A model generated the notes under the pieces. It did no database searches, was not told the origin of the DNA, and worked only from the letters and a program-made list of their open reading frames with translations. A DNA stretch of 64,000 nt. Source: Branchiostoma floridae. Its lineage: Eukaryota; Chordata; Leptocardii; Amphioxiformes; Branchiostomatidae. Below, in pieces: positions 1 to 63,590 of this stretch. The translations under genes were made by a program, and so were the position numbers. The first letter of the stretch is position 1. Every line of letters begins with the position of its first letter. The stretch is from NCBI RefSeq assembly GCF_000003815.2, contig NC_049991.1, positions 8,859,671 through 8,923,670 of the forward strand, read 5' to 3'.

Positions 1-432
1 ATATTTCCTATAGGTATGAGGTCGCCGAACTCTAGTTATGTACTACATTGTATATGTATATCGATTTTTTATCCATACATAAAAGGATTAGATAGTGCCA
101 AATACTGAAAAAGATTCTGGTGTGGATGCTCGAATTTCTGGATCCCTTTTTGTCATGAGACCGGCTTTAAGCCCAATAATAAGTTTCTGACATGCCGACT
201 ACGACCGGATCAGCTCTAAACTATTTATAACTATACGCGTCCGACGGAATAGCCTGAAACACCGACTTCCCTATGTGACAGAGATTAATTCAGAGAGGCC
301 AAATAGACTGCAAATATCAGTCCTAAATTGCACTGGGACATTTTAAGAATAAAACTAAAAGGACGTAATACAAGTACTGTAACAATATATTGTAACAGTT
401 TATCAATGTATAACCGAATTCTTCGTCCTCAC
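1..432. other. intronic flank of the EGF gene; half of an internal segmental duplication
   Basis: No exon is seen here. From about 100 to 432 the sequence aligns by eye with 10740-11065, the flank of another EGF exon of the same subtype, so the two blocks are paralogous. Positions 12-37 are the exact reverse complement of 55155-55180, the edge of a dispersed repeat. Confidence 0.6.
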
Positions 433-50492
<50,060 letters not shown>

Positions 50493-52153
50493 CTGTGCGA
50501 GAAGGAAAGAAGAAATTAAGTCAAGGATCGTAGTCCACTATCGATGCTGAAGTAAATATTGGGTGAAAAAGTACTCACTTGGTGGTTCAATGAGTAAAAA
50601 GATTAGAGAGTAACATATTTACAAAACATGTGCATCATTGTTCAACTCAGTGCAGAGGACTTTCCAAACCTCATACGAACACGACAACGGGAACATACAG
50701 ATACAGATGCGAACGCGCGTTACATTGACAAAACCAATAACAAGACTGCAAGCTGCAAGGCAAAGGACGACACCGAAAATTAAGCAACATACCGATACCT
50801 GGCAACAGCACCATTTCATGTCAATGGCACACTATATTACACATTTATACATCACCGACTAGGCAACACCAACGTAAGAAACGTAAGAGATCGTCAAACG
50901 CGAAGTACCAACATAGACAAGGACGCAATCCATATTACCGACATCAAAAATACGTAACGGCGACAACTTCACATGATCATACATTGTCGCGTAATGTACC
51001 ATTTTACCCATTCAACATGACGCAGCACAGTGTTATAAATAAACCATTGCAACAACAAACAGTCCGAAAATTCCACTACCAATCACAGACCAAAACATAG
51101 CTAAATTTGCAATCATTAAAGCATCATGCACAGATTTCCCGTAGCACTCCATTGCCCTCACTCAAATGTCACACAACTCATGTCAGGAAATCTTATGGCA
51201 ATAGATGCAATCAAACTTAACACATATGCACAGTCAGTCAGTCAGTCATAGTCATACGGCGTGTATACAGATATGTACATGTCTTATCACACCTATCCAC
51301 GAATTGAACACTACCGATTAAGCAACGCGAAATGTTAAATATGTCCAACCAAGCCTCAATACTAGAAACGCAATGCCGAAACAACGGAATAACCACATGT
51401 CATGCAAAAAAGAAATCAGCTACCTACCATAAACAACAGCGTCACACAAACGGGAGGAGAAATCAACACACAGAACTCAGCGTCGCACAAAAGACAGGAA
51501 AGGTCAACTCACAGCCACACAATCAATGAGTAACAGACAAGATGCTGAACGTACAAATATATATATATAAAGACTGCATTATTATAATTAAAGTACCGAC
51601 CATGTTCCATTATAACGTAAAGTGCCATTGGCCCGCAGTTACATAAAATTACCATAAATAGGTGTTGACTATGATAATCAAAGTAGAGCGATATCAGCCA
51701 TACCATGAACAGATGGTCGACAGCTGTTGACATATTCCGACCAAGGTGAACAGCTGACAACAGGACGAGCACAAAACGAACAGACAGAAGAATCTGTGTG
51801 TATGGTTCAAACATAATTCCCCTTCATAACAGTCTCTTTCTGTTCCTGATCATAACGCCTTACTTTAGGTGAGCCATCCAAGTAGCGATCACAAATCACC
51901 ACAACAGCTGAACTAGCGAGTCTCTGTGTGGATGGCAAAGGCATAATCCACATTCATGAAAATACCCATTCCGTCCCTGTTACCTTCGGTAAGCCACACG
52001 AGTAGCGATCACGAACCCACCAAAACATACTCAACCTATGTCATGTACAACGCACACGCTCCTCCAAGTACATACCAACACAACATCAGCGTAACTCATG
52101 GCGGACCACGAAACATCTAACAGCAGAAACGAACTAGAGTTCCACGAACACAT
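50493..52153. other. repeat-derived sequence upstream of the lectin exon
   Basis: No exon is supported. About 50620-50715 resembles 54585-54680 (ATGTGCATCATT.., GGAACATA.AGATA), so at least part is a dispersed repeat. Hydrophobic ORFs here are not convincing signal peptides. Confidence 0.5.
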
Positions 52154-53365
52154 ACCTTTGCCAAATAAACCAGGTTTGTTATGTAGAATGATGTCTGTAG
52201 ACAAATGCGTTACTCATTTCATTTCATTTCAAGATTATATGCTTGGAGTTGGTTTATAAAATTTCGGCATTGATTATGCAAATTAGATCCCAAGTTACAA
52301 TTAATTGATATCAGCCTACCAAAAACCATGATGATCCTTTGATTCATTCTTGAGTTATTCTCTTTTCAAGTCTTTTAATACACCTCTTACTCTCCTCCCT
52401 CTTTCTCAGTTACATATGTGACAACTTTGAAAGTACTATAATGGAATGCTGTGGATTTATGAACTTTTCCGAATCATGATCAGTTATGCAAATTAGCTGT
52501 TAATTTGCATAATAAGTATCACATTATATAAGTCTTCACTTAGGCTATTTACATGCCAAAAATCATGACAATCCGTCAACACGTTCATATTTTCTCATTA
52601 ATTATGCAAATGAAGTCATCATTTGCATGATGAATATGTATTGACATTTCTCTCTCTCTCAGCTACATATGTGACAAGTTTAAATCCTATCATGGAATGT
52701 AGTGGATTTATAAAATGTCCTCATTAATTATGCAAATCAGCTATTGATTTGCATAATTGGTATCTCATTATGTATGTCTTCACTTACGCTACCTACATAC
52801 CAAAAACCCTGATGATCCGTCAACATCTTCATATTTTCTCATTAATTATGCAAATGAGATCATCATTTGCATAATTGATATCTATTGACATTTCCCTCCT
52901 TCCCAGCTACATATGTGACAAGTTTGAAAGTCCTATCATGGAATGCAGTGGATTCATAAACTTTCCTCATTAATTATGCAAATTAGCTGTTGATTTGCAT
53001 AATTAGTATCCATAATGTAAGTCAACACTCATTCTATCTACATACCAAAAATCATGAAGATCCGTCAACACGTTGTAGAGTTATTCTCGTCCAAAGTTTG
53101 AAAGGAAACCGGCGCCTGCAGTTCCAAAAAAGCCGCTAGGGAGCCCAAACTCACAGCACTTACTCTATGCCCTGAGGGCTATTTACCACTCAAAAATCAT
53201 GACCACGGCATGTCCAAAACACGAGATATAAAAAATTGACTTTCCGCTGCAGTACCTTAGCAAGCCGCTATGGGGCCCATTATCGAACTTGACCTTCGTT
53301 TTCCCGACCCCTACTTACCTACCAAATATCATCAGGATCCATTCAAGGCTTCTTCAGTTATGCTG

Positions 53366-53430
<65 letters not shown>

Positions 53431-53474
53431 ACAAACACGCCCAAAACAATAACCTTAGCCATTCTGGCAAAGGT
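52154..53474 (-). repeat. dispersed AT-rich repeat, minus orientation
   Basis: Reverse-oriented relative of 47934-49717: ACCTTTGCCAAATAAACCAGG at the left mirrors CCTGGTTTATTTGGCAAAGGT at 49717, and the right end CCATTCTGGCAAAGGT mirrors 47934. Contains a CA tract at 53368-53424. Confidence 0.75.
53368..53424. repeat. (CA)n microsatellite
   Basis: Pure CA tract inside the dispersed repeat. Confidence 0.96.
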
Positions 53475-54292
53475 AAAAATCCGTTGTTTCCTTCTGGAGT
53501 TATGGAAAAGTCCTTTTACCAACAAATCCTACCTATTTTGCTAACTGGTTGGTATGGTCTGCCCAGTCTGGAAACTGACATGTGGGGTCAGGCCTCGGGA
53601 GCCGTCAACTGTCAGGTACAGCTGCACTGGTGGAATCTACCAAACCAGGTTGGGGGGTCGTAGTGCTTCAGAAGTTTTCGACAAGAATGCCCCGGCTATC
53701 CCTAAACTAGCTGCTAGGGGGCCCAAACATATGTCACCAACTCCTGAGCACAAGAGCTATTCAACACCCAAAATTCGTGACCATACCATGTTTAGAATAT
53801 GAGAAAACACACCCGGAAGTTGCGCTGCAGTACCAAGGGAAGCCGCTATGGGGCCCATCATCGAACTCCCCCTCCGTTTTCCAGACCCCTACCCGCCCAC
53901 CAAATATCATCAGCGTCCGTCGAAGTCTTCTCGAGTTATTCTGTCCACGGACAAAATTTTGCAAGTAAACCGGCGCCTGCACTTCCAAGAAAGCCGCTAG
54001 GGGGCCCAAACAGGCAGCAATCACTCTCTGCTTTAAGGGGTCCCTACCGCTTAAAAATCAAGACCGCAGCATGTCCAGAACGCGAGATATCAAACATGGA
54101 GTGTCCGTTGCAGTACCTTAAGAAGCCGTTAGGGGGCCCATTATCAAACTCCCCCCTGCGTTCTCCAGACCCCTACCCACCCACCAAATATCAGCTGCAT
54201 CCGTCGCAGTCTTCTCGAGTTATGCTGTTCACAAACAGGGGGAAAACACACAACCGGACCGAAAATATTACCTTAGCCATTCTGGCAAAGGT
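53475..54292 (-). repeat. further partial copies of the dispersed repeat
   Basis: Contains repeated CCGCTAGGGGGCCCAAAC phrases and ends CCATTCTGGCAAAGGTA near 54292, the same terminus as 53474. Confidence 0.65.
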
Positions 54293-54700
54293 AAATATAA
54301 CACACCAGGTCCCCAAACGCACCAGTAGATAAATACAGTTGATTGTCATCTTAACAATTGTCGGGAATACCCCAAACAGTTGCTCTACGACGTCAACTAT
54401 TCCAGGACAAAAAGACATCTGTTTAAGAATACCACTACGGCGACAAATAACTTACCCCATCTGCTTGGGGATAAACTGATTACCAAACTACGAAACAACA
54501 TTGCCCATTCCATAATCCCAAAAATATAGGGGTGATTTCTGAAATTATTACATCTATTATAACAACAGCTACCGCGAAAAAAAAAAGAATGTGCATCATT
54601 TCGCAACGGAGTACAGACGACATGCCAAACCACATTCGAATGCGGCAAACGGAACATAGAGATATATGTGCGAACACTCAACATATGAACCGTTCACAAG

Positions 54701-54736
54701 ACTCTGTCGCTGGAGGTTACCCTCCAGTCACAGAGT
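54701..54736. repeat. 36-bp inverted repeat
   Basis: ACTCTGT and ACAGAGT enclose CTGGAGG/CCTCCAG around TTAC, with a two-base internal mismatch. Confidence 0.85.
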
Positions 54737-55176
54737 AACTAGTTTGAAATCTAAACACCATTGACCGAAATTAGTTTTAAACTGTGTAATAGGTAAATTT
54801 GTGTTTGTATGCTTTAAAACCCATTTTCTGCGGGTTGTTCCTTCATTTGTAAAACATTATGCAAACCAGTAATCCAGATGGGATGGTGACAAACTATGAC
54901 GCCAGCAACCAACAGTCATTTTCGTGTCTTTCTTCTTCATATCTGCAGGCAGTCCTCAGTCTATGGTATTTCGTCAAAACACTAACGATAAGCGCATTCT
55001 AAAATTCGACATCTGATTTAGAAATAACATCCTAAGTGAATTTTCAGCTGATAAGGATTTATTCTACAATTTACTCACTAACGTAACATGCAACAGAATG
55101 TCAAAACCAGCAACTGGTCCTTAAACATGGGGATTTCTTACCCAGGGCAAGAACAACTAGAGTTCGGCGACCTCAT
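54737..55176. other. no feature seen
   Basis: Unique-looking AT-rich sequence between repeat copies. Confidence 0.5.
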
Positions 55177-56267
55177 ACCTCCATGAAAATTTAGAGCTTT
55201 CGTAAATTTCATGCAATTGACTAGCACATTAACATAATTTATGCATGGTATTGTTCATCATTGACTAACGTACACATGTCGCCATTATATATTATAAAAT
55301 TCCCATTATTAATCATAAAGCGTTTTTGCAATTTTTACATAAATTATGCAAATAAGTTCCTCATTACCATATTTGGTATCTGCTTATATTCCACCTATCA
55401 TAGTTAACATGTGTTACATTTATTGAAGTCCAGTTATTGAAAACAATGGAATTATACAATTTCCTCATTAATCATGCAAATTATGTCCTCATTTGCATAA
55501 AATGTATATCATTATGAACATATTTGCCTAAGGTACCCGCATGCCTAGTATGATGCCAATCCATCAATCCTTTCTGCAGTTATCCTCTTTAGAATGTCTT
55601 GACAAAAACGCCCTTGCAGTTCCGCAATTAAATGTTAGGGGGCTGAAACCTGCCCCACTTTGTCATGACACTGCAAGCTATCTACCAGCCAAATGTCAAG
55701 ACCATATCACATCCAGGACAAGAGATACATTGAAAAAAACGGCCATGATATAATATCCTCATTAATTATGCAAATGTACTCCTATTTTGCATAATTAGTA
55801 TTTAATCTTGTACAAAATTTTCTAAGGTACCTACATACCAAAAATTATGAAAATCCGTTGTTCCCTTCTTGAGTTATCCTCGTCAGAAGTTTTTGACAAA
55901 AATGCCCCTGCTATTCCCAAACTAGACGCTAGGGGGCCCAAACTTACGTAATTTTTTCCTGAGCACAAGAGCTATCTAATGCTTAAAAATCTTGACCATA
56001 GCATGTTCAGAACACCGAGATAGCAAACCGGAAGTTGCGCTGCAGTACCAAGGCCACCGACCAGGGGGCCCAAAATTGACCTTGACCTTCGTCTTCCCAA
56101 CCCCTACCTACATACCAAATATCACCGTAGTCCATCAAGAGGTTCTCAAGTTATGATGACCACAAATATGCGGACACACAGACACACACACAAACACACA
56201 CACACACAAACACACAAACACACACACAGACACACTCAAAACTATACCTCCATTTTTTCATGGAGGT
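55177..56267 (-). repeat. dispersed repeat copy with inverted ends ACCTCCATGAAAA
   Basis: The ends are ACCTCCATGAAAA and TTTTTTCATGGAGGT; the interior carries the same family phrases (ATGAAAATCCGTTG, CGCTAGGGGGCCC) and a CA-rich tract at about 56175-56235. The left neighbour 55155-55180 is repeated inverted at 12-37. Confidence 0.7.
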
Positions 56268-57059
56268 AATAAGGAAGTGACTTGTGACTGTGACTTGTCC
56301 AGCAGTTTGAAAGGTGGATTGACCCCCATAACCACATAAAGTCATAAACATCCCAGACTGTCTACCAGCTAGAAACAACGGTCAGAGACAGATTAGCACA
56401 CCAGCTAGAAACAATGGTCAGAGACAAATTAGCATATTACTGGTCACAGATTCAAATACTGTACTGGTTCAAAGTATTAGTTTTCATAGGAACATTATCA
56501 AATCATATAGAATTACCCAAAGTAAGTAACAAAGTTACATAATGCAAGGTTTCAATTAGATAAGATCATGTTATAATAAGATAGTACTATCTGCAGTTCT
56601 TGGAAAAACAACTTTCTTCAAATTTCAAATCAGAGTTGTCAAAATTGTATCAAAGCATCTATTTGCATCTGCATTTCGAACATGAAAATGTCTTCCTCAC
56701 AGCTGTAGAAATATGACTGGTAATACTTGACTTTTAGTAAGGAACCTGTATAGACCTATGCTCTGTAGAACTGTACATATAACTACCAACTGATGTCTCA
56801 CACTGAATAGCAACCCGGTGTTGTCATTACTTCATACTCTGGGCTAAGTGATCTTCAAGCTAATTTTTTTATGATGTGTAGTCTTACTTCAATATCTTAT
56901 CTGTTGTCTCTAGATTTAAAACATGATTTGAAGAGAAACCTGTACTTGGTAAACTCTATCTGCCAGGCCTGACCACTGATGTTAACTGCATGGGTGCCCG
57001 AAGCATACTGAAGGCCATAGTTTACATTATCGGGTCTTTATATAGTTTTACCAGCCACT

Positions 57060-57820
57060 TTAAAAGGCCTTAATCCCTCCAAAGCATCCGGGCCAGACCA
57101 AATACCTCCTTGGTTTCTCAAAATGACAGCCAGTGAAATCGCACCTATTTTAACTAACATTTTCTAACAATCGCTTGACAAAGAAGAAATCCCCCAAGAC
57201 TGATGAAGAGATGCAAATATATGCGCCATTTTAAGTTAAAAAGGGCTGTATTTCCTGTAAGCTACTCGATCCATATCCATAGCCATATCATGAAACACTT
57301 AGAAGGCCACAATATACTAACGGACTACTAGCATGGTTTCAGAGCAAAGCGATTCACGGAATCACAGCTTATTCTAGCAGTTCACGACATAGCTGGGGCA
57401 CTGAACAATAAAAACAAGTAAATCTAGCTGTACAATTGATTTCACTAAAGTCCTACATATCAGGCTCATATAAAAACAGGAGTGTTATGGAATTCAAGGT
57501 ACTGCCCAAAACTGGTTAAAGGCTTTCCTGGCGAATAGAGAGCAAGCGGTAATGGTAGAAGGGAAAGACTCAGCTACAGTTAAAGTTCTGCAAGGCCATT
57601 GCCTTTCCTCTCGTACATAAACGAGTTGCCAGACCAGCTCGATTCAAGTGTGAGGTTATTTGACGATGATTGTCTGTTATATGTAGAGGTATCTACAAAG
57701 AATGATTCACAACTTCTTCAGAAAGAGCGGAAAACCCTGGAAGAATGGCAAAGAAAATATTGCTCATGCAGTTCAATCCTGATAAGTGCTACATCATTCA
57801 CATAACTAACAAATATACAC
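57060..57820 (+). mobile_element. degenerate LINE reverse transcriptase (fingers/palm)
   Basis: Pieces in shifting frames match CR1/jockey-type RT: NPSKASGPDQIPPWFLK, HGFRAKRF..SQLI, NWLKAFLANREQAV, FLSYINELPDQLDSSVRLFDDDCLLY. The catalytic F-ADD is FDDD and many stops and frameshifts occur, so it is inactive. Confidence 0.85.
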
Positions 57821-58058
57821 GATAGAGTTCCACGAACACGTATCTTCGCCAAACAATTCACCAAAAACAATATTTCAATGAAGATTGTTGCTTTTGAAAT
57901 AATGTTAAATTCGGGAGCTATTAATGAAATGCTTTTGGGATGTGAGTTTTTTAATTTTTGTGTCTTGTTTAGGAATACAGTGAATTAATTTATATTGTTT
58001 GTGTATTTTTGCCTGCATTTGAAAGACCTTGAAATTGTGGCATAGTTTTTGGTATGTC

Positions 58059-58061
<3 letters not shown>

Positions 58062-58117
<56 letters not shown>
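58062..58117. repeat. (TG)n microsatellite
   Basis: Pure TG tract. Confidence 0.96.
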
Positions 58118-58118
<1 letters not shown>

Positions 58119-58796
58119 CTTTTGCATTTTTGTGGTCAGCATAACTCTAGTATATTTGGATGGATTGTAATGATATATTTGGTATGTGGCAACTTTTTAC
58201 TTGGACATGATGTGTTTTTGTCTTTTTAGTGGTAGGTTACAGGAACGATGGATTTGCATGACATTTAGCATATTGTCACTTTTGGTAGATATGTACATTC
58301 TAAATTGTGAATTATGCAAAGTTGGAGTTAATTAGCATACATATCTATAATGATCTGGATCTTATTTGTAATTAATCTTATTGTCAGACTTATTTACAGG
58401 TAACATGTAGTTTTGGTAGGTGGGTAAATAGCAGAAATGATTCATGCATTTAAGTCTATTTCATCTATTTACATGTAGTGAATGGTTGGATTGTCAACAT
58501 TGTGGCTTGAGATAGATAATTTAATAGTCTGATAAATGCGGGTGACAAATACTCCACCCAGTTGTCACAGCTACAGCAATGTACATTTCTTGTTTACATA
58601 CCAGGCTTTAGACCTCAATTCTAATCTCCAAACCGTTCTTCTGTATGCTCCTTGTCATTTCCTGCTTGATCTGAATGATAAAGTCAATTATTATCGGCAT
58701 GCTCACAAATAATACATTAAGCTTCACTGTTGACTGACGTCTTTTCAAACTTGAGGGGGAAAGTTTGAGTAGCTTGATTGACAAAATATTTATACT

Positions 58797-59480
58797 GATT
58801 CTTGGCGATATTGTAGCGCACTTTTAATTACGGTTCCCCGTCATTTTGTTCAAAGGCATAATAAAATGGGACATTTGCTGAGTTTGCATTGAGATAATAT
58901 GGCCCATAATGAAGAAAGAGCGTAGCAAATTTCTCTGAAAATGAGATCTCTCGGTTAAAGTAAAACTGTTTAGTACAGTAACAGTAGAAGGCTTGCTTGC
59001 AGCGAGAGGGAACTTACGGCCGCAGTCTATGTACCAGCCGGCGACACGTATCACAACTCCCCTTCATGTCACTAGGGGGCGTGGTTAAAACTAGTGGACT
59101 GCATGGTAAAATAAGTCTACACAATCAACCTTTATGTTTAAGACCGAAATGTTAAACTAGTGGAAACTTTTCTACTGCATGCTATAGTGAGATCAATGGA
59201 TGTAATTGTAAGTTGTAAATATACTTTGAAAAATAAGTCTTTCATTTGCTTGATGAACAGTAAGTAGATGCATGTACTGTTTCTTGGCGATATTGCAGCA
59301 CACTTGGTTTTTACGCTTCACATTCATTTCTTTAATCAAAGGCATAATAGAGAGGGCCATTTCTCATCTTTGCAATCAGATATGTTAGTCCGCAATCTAA
59401 TTAAAGCGTAAGTATATCTCTGAAGGTGATTTCTGTTTGTTTATGTAAAACTGTTCAATACAGTACATCCTTGTAGGCGA
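58797..59480. repeat. direct duplication, about 480 bp apart
   Basis: 58797-59020 and 59276-59480 are related: TTCTTGGCGATATTG, CAAAGGCATAATA and AGTAAAACTGTT/GTAAAACTGTT recur in order. Confidence 0.65.
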
Positions 59481-59589
59481 CCTATTGATCATGACATACG
59501 TCTAAAGACACCAGTTGTGAAGCACATGTATGTACCAACCCTATTTTCTTCTGCAGTTCATTGCAGTTTAGTTTCCCTAAGTAATTATA

Positions 59590-61150
59590 TTAGATAGATG
59601 GTGAGTTACCTAGTTTGTATCTCATTATGTTCATTATCACCCAAAGTAACTACATACCAAAAACAAAGAATATTAAACAATTCCCTCTGGAGTTATTGTT
59701 CTCCTAAGGTACAAATTATAAGACCCACTGCAATTCCAAACAAGCTGCTAGGTGGCCCAAACTTACACCATTTACTCCCTGTCCCAACAGCTATCCGCCA
59801 CTTAAAAATGATCAACCTGGCACTTCAAGACAATTTCAGCGAAAGCTTTAATTTGATGCACACTTGCAGTACCAAAACCAGGAGGCCCATTATCGCACTT
59901 GACCTTCGTTGATGTGACCCCTACCTATTCACCAAATATCATGATCATCCATCAAGAACATCTCGAGATATTTTGTTTACAGACAAACCCACTTACGTAC
60001 AAAGACAGCTACCGGACCATAGCTAAAAGCTAGCTAAACCATTCTCGCACTTGACAATCCTCTCCATAACCGCTACACACCTAACAAATATCGTGAAAAT
60101 CCCCAGGCTGCATTTTGACTTATGCTGCCCCAAACAAACCGCAAAAATACCAAGCTCGCTGCTGTACCGTAGGAAAACGCCAGGTAAACCGTTTCCGAAT
60201 TAGGCATGCCTTTTTACAACCGATACACACCTATCAAAAGGAACAAAGTTCCATTCTCAATTTCTCGACTTATATGCTGTTGACCTGCATACAGACCCAT
60301 GTCGACAAAACATACTCTTCTTGGCGAAGAAAACGATATACCACAGGTATGGGGAAATATATTGCACCATACCTGTATATAATCAAAAGCTATCAAAAGC
60401 ATAAACGTCTAGGCGAAGGTAAAGTAGGACTGGACCTATAGTTTTATGTCTAACAGACTACAGAATGCTCTACCAGGGCAAGGTTTCCGACTCGTCACAT
60501 CTCGGCAACTATCTAGTACTAATTGACTTTGCACTCCGAAAGGTAAACAACAGGTGGAAATATTTAGATGACATACATCCCACTCAGGCGAGATCCCTAC
60601 ATCAACAATGTTTAGTGCAGGATTCCGTTAACAACCTCAACTAATGGGTCAAAGAACACAAAATGATAATGACTTTCGATTTTAATAAATCTTCCCCACC
60701 TCTCACTCTAGCTGCCTTGATGGACAATCACTAGAAGCAGCTATTCAAATAAGGTCATTATCCGCATAAACATCCAGTCTATGGTTGCATAATATTTATG
60801 CATAATATTTATGAATATTCTTCTCTTTCTCAGTTACCAATTTCATATGTTACAATAGTCCTATAATGAAACAGGACGGACTTAGACAATTTCCTCATTA
60901 ATTATACAAATTAGATTCCGATCTGCATAATTGATATCTAACTATAGGAAGCATCATTTGAGCTATCCTCATAACAAAAATCATGATGATCCATCAACCC
61001 CTTCTTGAGTTGTTCCTTTTCACACTAAATTGGCCATTGCTGTTTCAAAACAAGTCGCTAGGGAGCACAAACGTATTCCACTTACTATCGGCCTCAAGAG
61101 CTATCTAACACTCAAACATCATAGCCACAGCATGCCCAGAACTGAAGCCC
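59590..61150 (-). repeat. divergent dispersed-repeat copies
   Basis: Family phrases recur (ATGATGATCCATCAACCC, CAAGCTGCTAGGTGGCCCAAAC, AATTATACAAATTAGATT). No exon is seen. Confidence 0.55.
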
Positions 61151-61556
61151 AAGAAAATCAAATGTCAAACAGATACGCATTAAGCATACGACTTACCAAG
61201 AAACAATTAATCAAGCAAACAGCAAACCTGTTCAAGTCACATCATAAAAATACACCGATAAACACAAATAAATATACACAAATAAATCAACGACACAAGA
61301 CATGATAGTAATTGAAAACGAACTGCTCAAAGAAACGAAATAAGACCTATGAGCTGTCGGCCGCGGGTAATGAAAATGATGAAGTTTGCAAACTGTAGTT
61401 TCACAACAACACCTTAACACCCCAAGTGGGGACAAAATAGACTCAAATGCAAGAAACCTCCTTGCCAAATCAGCACATTCACAAAGTCAGAAATTTGCAT
61501 AACTATGTACACAATGTTCAATGGAACTCTCAACCGCACAATCAGCATCCATGTCT

Positions 61557-62299
61557 NNNNNNNNNNNNNNNNNNNNNNNNNNNNNNNNNNNNNNNNNNNN
61601 NNNNNNNNNNNNNNNNNNNNNNNNNNNNNNNNNNNNNNNNNNNNNNNNNNNNNNNNNNNNNNNNNNNNNNNNNNNNNNNNNNNNNNNNNNNNNNNNNNNN
61701 NNNNNNNNNNNNNNNNNNNNNNNNNNNNNNNNNNNNNNNNNNNNNNNNNNNNNNNNNNNNNNNNNNNNNNNNNNNNNNNNNNNNNNNNNNNNNNNNNNNN
61801 NNNNNNNNNNNNNNNNNNNNNNNNNNNNNNNNNNNNNNNNNNNNNNNNNNNNNNNNNNNNNNNNNNNNNNNNNNNNNNNNNNNNNNNNNNNNNNNNNNNN
61901 NNNNNNNNNNNNNNNNNNNNNNNNNNNNNNNNNNNNNNNNNNNNNNNNNNNNNNNNNNNNNNNNNNNNNNNNNNNNNNNNNNNNNNNNNNNNNNNNNNNN
62001 NNNNNNNNNNNNNNNNNNNNNNNNNNNNNNNNNNNNNNNNNNNNNNNNNNNNNNNNNNNNNNNNNNNNNNNNNNNNNNNNNNNNNNNNNNNNNNNNNNNN
62101 NNNNNNNNNNNNNNNNNNNNNNNNNNNNNNNNNNNNNNNNNNNNNNNNNNNNNNNNNNNNNNNNNNNNNNNNNNNNNNNNNNNNNNNNNNNNNNNNNNNN
62201 NNNNNNNNNNNNNNNNNNNNNNNNNNNNNNNNNNNNNNNNNNNNNNNNNNNNNNNNNNNNNNNNNNNNNNNNNNNNNNNNNNNNNNNNNNNNNNNNNNN
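61557..62299. other. assembly gap, 743 N
   Basis: Run of N. Open frames crossing it are meaningless. Confidence 0.98.
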
Positions 62300-62440
62300 T
62301 CCTTTGTACGTGCCAAATTACAGTATGTATCATATGTTTGGGATTCACATAAACCTCAACATGCACAATCCAGCACTCTCGCAACCAAGATAAAATTGGT
62401 TCAAAGGAAAGCCAAATGAATAGTCTTTGGACAAACAAAG
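62300..62440 (+). mobile_element. LINE reverse-transcriptase remnant
   Basis: Reads SFVRAKLQYVSYVWDSHKPQ then KIKLVQRKAK before a stop, the LxYxxxVWDP...LExVQRRAAR block of non-LTR RTs. Same protein family as 2945-3325 and 57060-57820; the upstream part is in the gap. Confidence 0.8.
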
Positions 62441-62482
62441 TAACACTGCAATACAACTTTTCCTTGGATGGACCATCCTTAA

Positions 62483-62830
62483 GCCCCGTTTACAATTCCA
62501 GCGGAGGCCGGCCGAATTTGTAGATCGGTCAGAGCTCGGCGAAAATCAACATCGCCCGAGCATCGGCTTTACTTTTTATCAAATAATCTGCACTGTCACA
62601 AAATGGACGGGGCTCGGTGTTTCCCTCCGGAAAGTTCAAGTCATTGTCTTTCCTGCTTTTTTGGTGCACAACTGACATCCCACGGAGGTTTAAACCCCAA
62701 CGGACGAGCTGTTAAAAGTCGCCCGAAGCCCGCATAATCGCCCAAACGCCGGTCATTCTCCGGCCGAAAATGCCCATTTGGAGCTCGCTGACAAGTCGGC
62801 CGAGCTGAATTATTGATTTGTAAACGGTGC
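62483..62830. mobile_element. 348-bp MITE-like element with TTAA duplication
   Basis: GCCCCGTTTACAA at the left and TTGTAAACGGTGC at the right are inverted with one mismatch, and TTAA flanks both (62479-62482 and 62831-62834). Further inverted matches occur inside (GGCCGGCCGAA against GTCGGCCGAGC). A TTAA duplication suggests piggyBac- or Kolobok-type mobilisation. No ORF of note. Confidence 0.75.
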
Positions 62831-62834
62831 TTAA

Positions 62835-63590
62835 AACAGCGCAGACAAATTGCTCGTCTTACATTTATGTACAAAGCCGTCAATAACCCAATCGCCATCC
62901 CCATCCACCACTAATACAATCAGAGGGCACCAGCACAATTTCATTACACTCGTCTTTCCCCCAAGCTGTAATTGAATGACATGTACTACCACAACAAGTG
63001 ATGGAAGTTACGACCACAGATAATTTCAAAGCTGGGGTTGCCAAGCACTATGGCTACCCATGGTTTAACAGTGATTTGAAATATGGCTAGAAATGAAGCC
63101 CGTTGGCTCTTCCCCAGCGCCTCTATCCGACAGGAACAAAACTGCAAATTCCCAGAAGGTCAAACCTTGAAACGTTGATTACGACTCAAAACAGATACAC
63201 AGGTAACGTTACGTGTTTCACCAAGTAAGGGGCTGTTAGTCCCGTCAATGAACTATTCCTGCAAAAGCAAAACTTCAGAACAAAGTGACAAGAAAACTTT
63301 GTCTCACCCCAAGTAGTTGACAAAGCCCCTACATAAGCCAAACTTTTCAAGACGAAGCTTTCGCTCCAGATATTGTTGAGTCATAATGTTGAGACCAAAG
63401 CCCGTACATCGGAAAAAGAAACAAGAAAAACGTAATCCGTTCTACGTTCTTGGGTAAAACACAAAGCCACTACATTAGAAAAGATGACCACAAAAAACTT
63501 AATCTGCTCCATCTGGTTGATTACCACCGGAGACCATACATCGGATCAACGTGACATCCAAATTGTCGAAAAACACATAAAGCCCCTATA
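62835..63590. other. no feature seen
   Basis: Repetitive-looking phrases (CAAAGCCCCTACATAAGCC, AAAGCCCGTACATCGG, AAAGCCACTACATTAG, AAAGCCCCTATATATAGG) spaced 60-110 bp suggest an old tandem repeat. Confidence 0.45.

Noticed and set aside
50619-50819. Hydrophobic ORF as signal-peptide exon of the lectin gene, also 51509-51814
   Set aside because: Region overlaps a dispersed repeat (copy near 54.6 kb), and no in-phase donor to the lectin exon was convincing.
57599-57805. Short ORF as an independent gene
   Set aside because: It is the FDDDCLLY block of the degenerate LINE reverse transcriptase.
61414-62456. Long ORFs of about 300 residues on both strands
   Set aside because: They only cross the N gap.
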